DNA of 64,000 nt, taken from NCBI RefSeq assembly GCF_030269305.1, contig NZ_BSTC01000009.1, positions 186,001-250,000 of the forward strand, given 5' to 3'. Under the pieces are notes generated by a model that saw only the letters and a list, made by a program, of their open reading frames with translations, was not told where the DNA came from and ran no database searches. The position numbers were made by a program, and so were the translations under genes. The stretch is from Kineosporia sp. NBRC 101731. GTDB taxonomy: Bacteria > Actinomycetota > Actinomycetes > Actinomycetales > Kineosporiaceae. This document shows, piece after piece, positions 37,807-46,109 of this stretch; positions within the stretch are counted from its first letter, which is position 1; the number at the start of each line of letters is the position of its first letter.

Positions 37807-40800
37807 GCACCGAGGTCGTGCGGCGCAGGCCCCGTGAACCCGGTCCGGAGATGCTGGAGGGGGTCCTTCCCCTCCAGGAACCCCCGGTGCTGCCGGAACA
37901 GGCTCCGGCGGACATGAACTCGATGGTGACCATGCTGCCGATGGGTATCGGCGCGGTGCTGATGAGCATCTCGTTCTCCGGGGTGGCCGGCACCTCTCCC
38001 ATGACGTACCTCCTCGGTGGCGGCATGGGGGTGTCGATGGCGGCGATGTCGATCGGCCAGATGCTCCGGGCCCCGGCCGAGCGGCGGCGCAAGCTGCATC
38101 TCGAACGCCGCGACTATCTGCGTTATATCGCCCAGACCAGGGCCCAGACCCGGCAGGCGGCCGATCGGCAACGCCAGGCCCTGCAGTGGAACAACCCCGA
38201 TCCGCAGCTGTTGTGGAGCCACGCCTGCGGTGCGCGGTTGTGGGAACGACGGGCCAACCACGACGACTTCGCCGCCGTTCGGATCGGGGTGGGTCGCCGA
38301 TCGGCGGCGCTGATCCTCGAGCCGCCCTCGACCAAGCCGATCGAGAGTCTCGAGCCGCTGTCGGCGATCTCGTTGCGCCGGTTCGTCGAGGCCTACCGCA
38401 CGGTTCCCGATGTACCCATGGTCGTTCAGCTGCGCCATTACACGAGCATCGAACTGGCCGGTGACCTTCCGGAGGCGCTCGGTCTGGTGCGCGCGATCCT
38501 GGGCCAGCTCCTCACCTTTCACGGCCCCGACGATCTCAAGCTGGCCGTTCTCAGCGCCGAGGCTGAGCGGCCGGACTGGGACTGGGTGAAATGGGTTCCG
38601 CATAATGCACATCCGGATCGTCAGACCGAGACCGGGCCACAACGGCTCCTCTCCTGCGACTACGGTGAGATGATCGATCTGCTCGGGGCCGAGGTACTGG
38701 ATCGTCCCGACCACGATCCGGAGGCCGGCCCCCACCAGAACGAGCCGTTCATCGTGCTGGTGACCGACCGGGCCCAGGTGCCGGAGACCTCACGCCTGTA
38801 CGGCGAGGGTATCCGCAACGTCCTGATGATCGACGTGACCGGCCGGCTTCCGGGCGGGCCGAAGGTGCTGCGCCTGACCGTGACCGGTGACCAGGTGGAG
38901 TACGGCGACCCGGCCTCCCCGCAGGTGGCCCGGGCCGACGGCCTGACGGCCCCCGCGGTGGAGGAGCTGGCCCGGGTACTGGCTCCACAACGCGTCAGCG
39001 GGGTGGTCGACCTGGTCGATCAGCCGCTGGAGCAGGATTTCGGGCTGACCACGCTGCTGGGCATTCCCGATGCGCGCCGGTTCGACGTCGGTGCCCAGTG
39101 GCGTCCTCGGACGCCGCAGCGCGCCCGCCTCAGCGTCCCGATCGGGGTGACCGAGGGGGGTGAGGTTGTCGAGCTGGACCTGAAGGAGTCGGCTCAGGGA
39201 GGTATGGGACCGCACGGTCTGCTGATCGGGGCCACCGGTTCGGGCAAGAGTGAACTGCTCCGCACACTCGTGCTCGGTCTGGCCGCCACCCACTCCTCCG
39301 AGATCCTCAACCTCGTCCTGGTCGACTTCAAGGGCGGCGCGACCTTCATCGGCATGGACGCGCTTCCGCACACCTCAGCGGTCATCACGAACCTGGCGGA
39401 CGAGCTGCCGCTGGTCGACCGGATGCAGGACTCCCTGAACGGGGAACTCAACCGGCGACAGGAGCTGCTGCGCAGTAGTGGTCACCCCTCCCTGTTCGAC
39501 TACGAGAAGGCCCGCCTGGCGGGCAAGCAGCTGGCGCCCCTGCCGACGTTGCTGGTCGTGGTGGACGAGTTCAGTGAACTGCTCGCCAGTAAGCCCGAGT
39601 TCATGGACCTGTTCGTCTCGATCGGCAGGGTCGGCCGCAGCCTCGGCGTTCACCTGCTGCTGGCTTCCCAGCGCCTGGACGAGGGCCGGATCAACCGGGT
39701 CGAGGGGCACCTGTCGTACCGCATCGCCCTGCGGACGTTCTCGTCGATGGAGTCGAGGTCGGTGATCGGAGCCTCCGGCGCCTACGAACTGCCGAATGAA
39801 CCCGGGCACGGCTATCTCAAGATGGACACGACGACCCTGGTCCGGTTCAAGGCGGCCTATGTCTCGGGTCCGGCCCCGGAGAACCTGGCGGTGCGGGACG
39901 AGGTGAACGCATCGGCTCCGGTGGCCGAGGTGCAGCCGTATTACACGTTCGACCGGCCCGACCTGAATCGTCCTTCGTTGCTGGACATCCGCACGGAACC
40001 GGATGCCGGCGTCCTGATGGACGCGACCCACCCGACGGACGCCACGGACGCCACGGACGCCACGGACGCGGAGCCGGTGAAGGCCGGGGAAGGCAGCGAA
40101 GCGACGTTGGCCGAGGTATTCATCCACCGGCTGCGCGGGGCCGGACCGGCCGCCCGGCAGGTTTGGCTGCCGCCGATGACGACGCCGGTTCCACTGGATG
40201 CCCTGCTGCCCGGCGTCCTTCCCGATCCGGTGCGGGGTATGAGCATTCCCGACCGGGCTCTGCACGGGCGGCTGAGGGTTCCGCTGGGACTGGTCGACCG
40301 TCCGTACGACCAGTCCAGAGATCTGCTGACCGCCGATCTGTCGGCCGGCGCCGGACACGTGGCCGTCGTCGGGGCGCCTCAGATGGGCAAGTCGACTCTC
40401 CTGCGCACCCTCCTGATTGCACTGGCCCTGACGCACACCCCGGACGAGGTGCAGTTCTACGGTATGGATTTCGGAGGCGGTGGCCTCACCTCGATCAGCA
40501 TGCTGCCGCACGTCGGCTCAGTGGCCGGGCGCCGCGAACGCGACCGGGTGGTCCGGACGGTGGAGGAACTGCTCCAGCTGATGGAGCGCCGCGAGACGCT
40601 CTTCACCGAGCGGGGTGTCGACTCCATGTCGACGTACCGGAAGATGCGCGCGGCCGGTGAGATGGATGATGTCTACGGTGACGTCTTCCTGGTCATCGAC
40701 GGCTGGTACACGATCAAGAACGACTATCCCGACCTGGAGACCAGGATCGGTGAGCTGGCCTCGCGTGGATTGTCTTTCGGGATCCACGTGGTAATCGCAG

Positions 40801-41870
40801 CCACTCGCTGGTCGGAGATCCGCCCCTGGCTGCGAGATCTCATCACGACGCGGTTCGAACTGCGGCTCGGCGACTCGATGGAGTCGGAGGTGGGTTCGCG
40901 CAAGGCGGCCCGGGTGCCGAACCGGGCGGGGCACGGTATCACCGCGAAGGCCTTGCCCTTCCTCGCCGCCCTGCCGAGGCTGGACGGTGAGGCGCGGACC
41001 GCCGAGCTGGCCTCGGCCACCCGGTCGGTGGCCGAGGAGATCGCCCTGTTCTGGCCCGGGAGCAGGGCACCGCAGGTACGTCTCCTGCCGAGCACGCTAC
41101 CCATGCACGAGCTGCCTCCGAGATCAGGCACCGGGCAGCGGTACGCCCTCGGGCTGGACGAGCAGCGTCTGGCTCCGGTCTGGCACGATTTCGACACCAC
41201 CGGACATCTGATGATCTTCGGCGATGACGAGACCGGGAAGACGAACCTGCTGCGGATGATCCTGCGGTCGATCGTGGCGGGCAATCCCGCCGCCGACGTA
41301 CGGTTCATTCTCGGAGACCCCAGTCGTCAGCTCGATCAGGAGGTTCCGGAGAACCTGCGGTCGGGGTACGTGGTGGATGAATCCGCCCTGCGGAGCCTGA
41401 CCCAGCAGGTTCTCGGGACGCTCAGCGCCCGGGTGCCCGATCAGGCGATCACCGCCGATCGGCTGGCTCGCCGCGACTGGTGGACAGGGCCGCAGCTGTA
41501 CATCGTGCTGGACGACTACCAGCTGATGTCCGGCTCCGGAGGGTCGCCGTTGGAGGCGCTCCTCCCGTTGATGCCGCAGGGCGCGCACATCGGACTGCAC
41601 ATCATCGTGGCCCGCAGCACCTCCGGCGCCATGCGGGCGATGATGGATTCGACCCTGCGGCGCCTGTGGGAACTCGGCACCCCCGGTGTGGTCTTCGGGT
41701 ATCCGAAGGAAGAGGGCAAGTTCCTCGGTGAGGCAGTGCCCCGAAAACTGCCCCCGGGCCGGGCCCAGCTGGTCACCCGTCGCGGTGTTCGCCTGATCCA
41801 GACGGGATTCGTGCCGCCTCAGGAGCGCGAACCCGAATCAGAACTGAAAATGACGGGAATGGGACTGTGA
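37803..41870 (+). CDS. eccC: Type VII secretion ATPase EccC (FtsK/SpoIIIE family, three ATPase domains)
   Basis: 1355 residues; ATG overlaps the upstream stop. N-terminal pair of membrane helices at about 40-82, a DUF region, then three P-loop domains with Walker A at G476-ATGSGKS, G857-APQMGKS and G1140-DDETGKT. Domain 1 has a full Walker B (VVVDEF); domains 2 and 3 have VFLVIDGW and YIVLDDYQ, lacking the second acid in the usual position, as common for the regulatory ATPases of EccC. It powers export and recognises the WXG100 signal in its last domain. Here EccCa and EccCb are one chain. A short TDATDATDATDA stretch at about residue 742 comes from a 9-bp DNA repeat in the linker between domains 1 and 2. 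Confidence 0.95.
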   Translation: MSTEVVRRRPREPGPEMLEGVLPLQEPPVLPEQAPADMNSMVTMLPMGIGAVLMSISFSGVAGTSPMTYLLGGGMGVSMAAMSIGQMLRAPAERRRKLHLERRDYLRYIAQTRAQTRQAADRQRQALQWNNPDPQLLWSHACGARLWERRANHDDFAAVRIGVGRRSAALILEPPSTKPIESLEPLSAISLRRFVEAYRTVPDVPMVVQLRHYTSIELAGDLPEALGLVRAILGQLLTFHGPDDLKLAVLSAEAERPDWDWVKWVPHNAHPDRQTETGPQRLLSCDYGEMIDLLGAEVLDRPDHDPEAGPHQNEPFIVLVTDRAQVPETSRLYGEGIRNVLMIDVTGRLPGGPKVLRLTVTGDQVEYGDPASPQVARADGLTAPAVEELARVLAPQRVSGVVDLVDQPLEQDFGLTTLLGIPDARRFDVGAQWRPRTPQRARLSVPIGVTEGGEVVELDLKESAQGGMGPHGLLIGATGSGKSELLRTLVLGLAATHSSEILNLVLVDFKGGATFIGMDALPHTSAVITNLADELPLVDRMQDSLNGELNRRQELLRSSGHPSLFDYEKARLAGKQLAPLPTLLVVVDEFSELLASKPEFMDLFVSIGRVGRSLGVHLLLASQRLDEGRINRVEGHLSYRIALRTFSSMESRSVIGASGAYELPNEPGHGYLKMDTTTLVRFKAAYVSGPAPENLAVRDEVNASAPVAEVQPYYTFDRPDLNRPSLLDIRTEPDAGVLMDATHPTDATDATDATDAEPVKAGEGSEATLAEVFIHRLRGAGPAARQVWLPPMTTPVPLDALLPGVLPDPVRGMSIPDRALHGRLRVPLGLVDRPYDQSRDLLTADLSAGAGHVAVVGAPQMGKSTLLRTLLIALALTHTPDEVQFYGMDFGGGGLTSISMLPHVGSVAGRRERDRVVRTVEELLQLMERRETLFTERGVDSMSTYRKMRAAGEMDDVYGDVFLVIDGWYTIKNDYPDLETRIGELASRGLSFGIHVVIAATRWSEIRPWLRDLITTRFELRLGDSMESEVGSRKAARVPNRAGHGITAKALPFLAALPRLDGEARTAELASATRSVAEEIALFWPGSRAPQVRLLPSTLPMHELPPRSGTGQRYALGLDEQRLAPVWHDFDTTGHLMIFGDDETGKTNLLRMILRSIVAGNPAADVRFILGDPSRQLDQEVPENLRSGYVVDESALRSLTQQVLGTLSARVPDQAITADRLARRDWWTGPQLYIVLDDYQLMSGSGGSPLEALLPLMPQGAHIGLHIIVARSTSGAMRAMMDSTLRRLWELGTPGVVFGYPKEEGKFLGEAVPRKLPPGRAQLVTRRGVRLIQTGFVPPQEREPESELKMTGMGL

Positions 41871-43282
41871 GCACCGATCACCTCTGCCGGGTGACGATTG
41901 TCGGTCCAGATCGGCAGGTCGATCTGGCGGTTCCGCTGGCGCTACCTCTGGGAGGGCTGCTGCCGTCGCTGGTGCAGCACGTCACCTCTCCTGATGCACG
42001 GGATGCACGGGATGCACGGGCCGCTGACGAGGGATGGATACTCCAGCGGCTGGGGGAGAGCCCGATGTCGGTGGGTGACACTCCCGAAGAACTGAACTGG
42101 CGCGAGGGCGATCGGCTGTACCTGCGCCGGGCCGACGAGGTACTGCCGTCCATGGTCTTCGACGATCTCGCGGACGGTATGGCCACGGTTGTCGGTACCT
42201 CACCCGGGCGCTGGCAGGCGGAGTACAACGCGCCGCTGTTCCAGGCGGTCGCGGTCGTGTTGATCGGTCTGCTGGGCCGGCTCCTGCTGGACGACCGGAT
42301 GGAAGGAACGACACCGTTCCTCGCGCCGATAGCGGCGGTACTGCTGCTGTCGGTCTCCGTCGCCCTGATTCAACGACCGGCTCCGGGGCCGGTGATCATC
42401 GCGACGACTGCCTCGGGCCTGGCTGCCGCGATCGCGGCCGGAACGGCGGTGGCCGGTACGACGCACGGTATAGCCGAACTGACCTCGTTCCAGGCCGGTC
42501 CATGGATGGCCGGTGGTGCGGCGCTGAGTGTCGTCGGCGCGGTGCTCACTTTCGCCCATCGTCGTGTCGATTCGCGAAATCCCCTGTTCCCCGCGCTGGC
42601 TCAGATTCTCGTGGGTCTGGTGCTTCTGCTGGCGGTGTCGGCCGACCAGTTCTGGTTCATGACGGCCGTCCAGGCCGCCGGAACGGTTGCGGTGTTCACA
42701 GCCCTGACCCTGGCGTATGCGGCTCGCATCGCCATCCGCCTGTCGGGGGTCCGGGTTCCGCAACTGCCCAGGAAAGCGGCCGAGCTGCAGTACGACATCA
42801 CCCCGATGAGTTCGCCGGAGATGATCCGGCGTACGTTCGTCGCCGATCAGACGTTGATCGCCGGCTTCGTCGCGGCCGCTCTGCTTCTGGCCGGTTCGGT
42901 CCCGGTACTGATTTCCGGGGGTGACGGATTTGCCTACGCTCTCGGTGCTCTCGTGGTGCTGGCGATGTTCGTGCGGGCCGGGGCCACCCGTGGCGTCTGG
43001 GCCCGGCTGGCCCTGGTCGCCGGTGGCATGTGGGCGTCCGCGGCATTGGTGCTGTGGCTTCCCGGCCGGATCGGCGACAGTTGGCTGGTGGTGGTCGTCG
43101 TGGCCCTGATGGTCGTCACGGTGCCGGTCGGGGCGGCCGTCCTGCGCCCGGCCGGTCGCCGGATGACGCCGATCTGGGGATATCTCCATCAGTGGCTGGA
43201 ACTGCTCACCGCCCTGGCGACGATTCCGCTGCTGGCGCAGCTATTTGACCTGTACGGCTGGGCCTCAGGTCTTTCCGGGTGA
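41867..43282 (+). CDS. eccD: Type VII secretion integral membrane protein EccD
   Basis: 471 residues from a GTG overlapping the eccC stop. A ubiquitin-like (YukD-type) N-terminal domain (LCRVTIVGPDRQVDLAVPLALPL..., NWREGDRLYLRRADEVLP) covers about residues 1-95, then about 11 hydrophobic segments fill residues 125-470. Forms the membrane pore with EccB, EccC and EccE. A DARDARDARA stretch at about residue 40 again reflects a 9-bp DNA repeat. Confidence 0.95.
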   Translation: MSTDHLCRVTIVGPDRQVDLAVPLALPLGGLLPSLVQHVTSPDARDARDARAADEGWILQRLGESPMSVGDTPEELNWREGDRLYLRRADEVLPSMVFDDLADGMATVVGTSPGRWQAEYNAPLFQAVAVVLIGLLGRLLLDDRMEGTTPFLAPIAAVLLLSVSVALIQRPAPGPVIIATTASGLAAAIAAGTAVAGTTHGIAELTSFQAGPWMAGGAALSVVGAVLTFAHRRVDSRNPLFPALAQILVGLVLLLAVSADQFWFMTAVQAAGTVAVFTALTLAYAARIAIRLSGVRVPQLPRKAAELQYDITPMSSPEMIRRTFVADQTLIAGFVAAALLLAGSVPVLISGGDGFAYALGALVVLAMFVRAGATRGVWARLALVAGGMWASAALVLWLPGRIGDSWLVVVVVALMVVTVPVGAAVLRPAGRRMTPIWGYLHQWLELLTALATIPLLAQLFDLYGWASGLSG

Positions 43283-43290
43283 GATGAGAA

Positions 43291-43656
43291 ATGCAGACAC
43301 AACGAGATCATGTTCAGGCGTACGGCTTTCAGGCGGGTCGTCTGTCATCGGCCCTCCTCACCGGTGAGGCTGCCTTCCTCGAGCCACCGGCCCGCCGGGC
43401 GAAACTGGGGCTCATGGTCGGCGTCGGCCTGATGGTGCTGATCGCGGTCGGCTTCTTCCTGGTGGGTCTGATCCGCGGCCAGGTCGGTTCGAAGCAGGAG
43501 CCCACGCCGACGTCCACCGTCACCGCCACGGCCTCACCGACCGCGGTTCCCTCCTCGTCGTCCCCTCAGGGGTCTCCCGCCGGTGGGCACGTCGACCGGC
43601 CGGCGACGTCCGGGCCCGCGGCAGTAGCCCTCAGATCCACCGCCGGAGATCACTGA
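43291..43656 (+). CDS. eccB: Truncated EccB: N-terminal anchor only (mini-EccB)
   Basis: 121 residues. The start MQTQRDHVQAYGFQAGRLSSALL followed by R-R-A-K and one membrane helix (LGLMVGVGLMVLIAVGFFLVGLI) matches the cytoplasmic tail and anchor of EccB, which normally goes on for about 400 more periplasmic residues. Here only about 50 Pro/Ser/Thr-rich residues follow and the frame stops with TGA overlapping the next start. No downstream frame carries the missing periplasmic repeats, so this is a designed short form or an old, now tidy, truncation rather than a simple frameshift. It lies between eccD and the 817-residue protein. Confidence 0.8.
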   Translation: MQTQRDHVQAYGFQAGRLSSALLTGEAAFLEPPARRAKLGLMVGVGLMVLIAVGFFLVGLIRGQVGSKQEPTPTSTVTATASPTAVPSSSSPQGSPAGGHVDRPATSGPAAVALRSTAGDH

Positions 43657-46109
43657 TGAGCGCGACCGCCCCCCGGATCGATCCCGCCCGGTTCGCCGAT
43701 CCGGACAGCGCCCCGACCGATCCGGTCACGTTGCAGGTGATCAGGCACGCCGTGGTCATCTCGACCCGCGCGGAGCCCGGTGACACTGCCCGGATGATCG
43801 CCTCGCGGGCTCCTGAGGATCACGAGAACACGATGGTGGTACTGGATCTTCCCCGTCGTGTCTCGATCGCCGTCTGGGAGTCGGTGGCAGCTGCGATCGG
43901 TCCCGGACCGCGAGGGATCCGCCTGATCATCGACGGTCGTTCCCGCGATCTCATGACGCTGGCCGCCGGCTGGCTGAGCGAGCGACTCGACCGGCCGGTC
44001 ACCCTGGCCGACGGTCCCGTGGTGGCCGGGCCGGGCGTCCTGCTGGTCGGTGATCGTCATGATCATCGGTGGCGCGACTACGTGCCCGGTCATCAGTCCC
44101 GTCCTGGTCCGCGCCGCTTTCCCCGTCCGATCTGGGACGACGAACTCACGGCGCTGATCGCCGGCTCCGGACCCGGAGTGGCCTGCGAGCCGCTGCCGGC
44201 CGGAGCCTGGATCCGTCCCGAGACCGATGATGCCGGGGTCCGGGCGATCCGGAACCGGCTCCTGGCCGCGATGCCGATGCGCCGGGCCTTCCCGACCCTG
44301 GTGCTGGGCCTGCCGGGCGCCCGTCCACTTCCTCTGGAAGAGATCCATCGGCTGCGTTCCCTGCTGCCCGAGACGGTGCGGCGCAGTTCACGGATGGCGG
44401 GCATCGGTCCGATCGCGCTCCCTCCGGGAAAGACCCTGGCGCAGGCCTTGGCCGATCTCAGCGGCGAGGAAATATACTGTTACACAGGCATTCCGGTGGG
44501 AGGGACCGCAGATTTCCCGGACATCCGGGTCATTGCCGCGGACGGTCGACCCGGACCGTGGCCGTACGCCCTCGAAATGAGACATCGTCCGGTGGGAGGC
44601 CTGAGTCTGGCGGCACCGGATGTCACCAAGCATCGTCCGCCCTTCGCCGGCCTCACCCAGGTCGGGCCGGGGGCTTATCAGCTTCGCCAGGATGCGGTGA
44701 TCGAGGTCATCCAGTCCGGTCTGTTACTGCGGCCCGTGGCCGAGAGCCCACAGACCACACAGGTGCGACGGATCGGCCCGGACGAGCGGCAGAACCTGAT
44801 GGTTGTCGCCGGCCCAGACCCCGCGAGCACCCTTTCCCTGCAGAAACTTGCCGAATCCCTGATGGCTCAGTTCGACGAGGCTTTCCGGAAGTCGCTACGG
44901 ATCGTCACAGCCGAAGACCTGATGGCCTCGGCGGGCCTGCGGGAGTTGCCGACCGACGTCGATGTCGACGTGGTCGAGCCGCTGAGTGCCGGCGGCCCGG
45001 CCGGTGAGGGCCAGGCGCAACGGGACGTCGGTGTCCCGGCCCCGATGCGGATGCCGGTCTCGACCGAGGTCTCGACCGAGGTCGCGCAGCCGGTGGCGCC
45101 CGTGCTCGAGCCGGTGACGACGACGGCGCAGTCCGGTGCCGGGTCCCCACCGGCCCCGACGCTCACGGTATCTCCCGACGTGCCCGTCATGTCCGCATCA
45201 CCGCAGGTACCTGTGGTGGCCCGGCCCGCACCGGCCGGCGCCGCCGTGGCCGAACGGGGCGAGCCGGGCGCACCGGCACCCCAGCGGGTCCGGTTCCAGC
45301 CGTTGCCCGCCCGACAGTGCCGGGCGGTGTTGCCATCTCGTCCGATCGACGAGGAGCGGACCTGGCTCCGTACCGCTCTGGGGAGCCAGTACGGCACGCT
45401 GGCCAACGCCGTTGCCCGGACACTCTCCGAACACCCCGGATTCGAGGGGTTCGGAGACGGCAGTGCCGCGGCGGTCGGTGATGCGGTGGCGGTGCGCCTC
45501 TACCTGTCACCGGAGGGTCCTCGGCTGAACCCGTCGTTGCGCGTCGGTGCGGACGGCCCGCACGTCCCGTTCGCACGGTGCATCGTGGCCGGCCTGGGTC
45601 GCCTGCCCTCCCATCGAGGCCCGGCCTCTTTCTCTGCCACCGTCGGTGCCGACGCCTGGGAGCTGTACGAGAACCGTCCGCAGATCACCGAATGGGGTTT
45701 CCTCGCAGCTGGTTCCGGCCCGGCAGATCCATCGGGCGGCGATACCGACGTGCTGATCTGGTCGCTGACCGGCCGGCGCACCGCACTGCTCGACTCCTTC
45801 GACCCCGATCTGGTGCCGCGCGTCCTGTTCGTCCCGGGTACGAGACTGAAGGTGCTCGAGACGAACCGGCCCGCCGGGGATGCCCGGGGGTCGATCATGA
45901 TGCGTGAGATCACCGCCCGCGACCTGGACACCGATCCGGCAGCCCGCACCGCTCAGTCCGCTCTGGACGAGATGGCCCTCGCTTCTCTCCGGGCCGATCT
46001 CCGGCGCTGGTCCCCGGCCCGCGCCAGTACCTCGGCCCGTCGCCCGGGTTGCCCGCAGCATCCACTGGATCTGATGCCTGACCTGTTGCCGGGGTTGGTA
46101 CGGCCATGA
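43656..46109 (+). CDS. Type VII locus protein of unknown function with possible ADP-ribosyltransferase-like C-terminus
   Basis: 817 residues; ATG overlaps the mini-EccB stop. Residues 1-450 resemble the whole protein at 31334-32710 (see there). A Pro/Val/Ala-rich linker spans about 450-550. The C-terminal ~230 residues (RTWLRTALGSQYGTLANAVARTL ... ITEWGFLAAGSG ... DVLIWSLTGRRTALL ... VLFVPGTRLKVLETN) recall the ART fold, where a strand such as EVLFPPGTxFKV carries the catalytic Glu. Here that place reads PRVLFVPGTRLKV, without the Glu, so the domain is probably inactive or used for binding. The ART assignment is tentative. Confidence 0.65.
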   Translation: MSATAPRIDPARFADPDSAPTDPVTLQVIRHAVVISTRAEPGDTARMIASRAPEDHENTMVVLDLPRRVSIAVWESVAAAIGPGPRGIRLIIDGRSRDLMTLAAGWLSERLDRPVTLADGPVVAGPGVLLVGDRHDHRWRDYVPGHQSRPGPRRFPRPIWDDELTALIAGSGPGVACEPLPAGAWIRPETDDAGVRAIRNRLLAAMPMRRAFPTLVLGLPGARPLPLEEIHRLRSLLPETVRRSSRMAGIGPIALPPGKTLAQALADLSGEEIYCYTGIPVGGTADFPDIRVIAADGRPGPWPYALEMRHRPVGGLSLAAPDVTKHRPPFAGLTQVGPGAYQLRQDAVIEVIQSGLLLRPVAESPQTTQVRRIGPDERQNLMVVAGPDPASTLSLQKLAESLMAQFDEAFRKSLRIVTAEDLMASAGLRELPTDVDVDVVEPLSAGGPAGEGQAQRDVGVPAPMRMPVSTEVSTEVAQPVAPVLEPVTTTAQSGAGSPPAPTLTVSPDVPVMSASPQVPVVARPAPAGAAVAERGEPGAPAPQRVRFQPLPARQCRAVLPSRPIDEERTWLRTALGSQYGTLANAVARTLSEHPGFEGFGDGSAAAVGDAVAVRLYLSPEGPRLNPSLRVGADGPHVPFARCIVAGLGRLPSHRGPASFSATVGADAWELYENRPQITEWGFLAAGSGPADPSGGDTDVLIWSLTGRRTALLDSFDPDLVPRVLFVPGTRLKVLETNRPAGDARGSIMMREITARDLDTDPAARTAQSALDEMALASLRADLRRWSPARASTSARRPGCPQHPLDLMPDLLPGLVRP

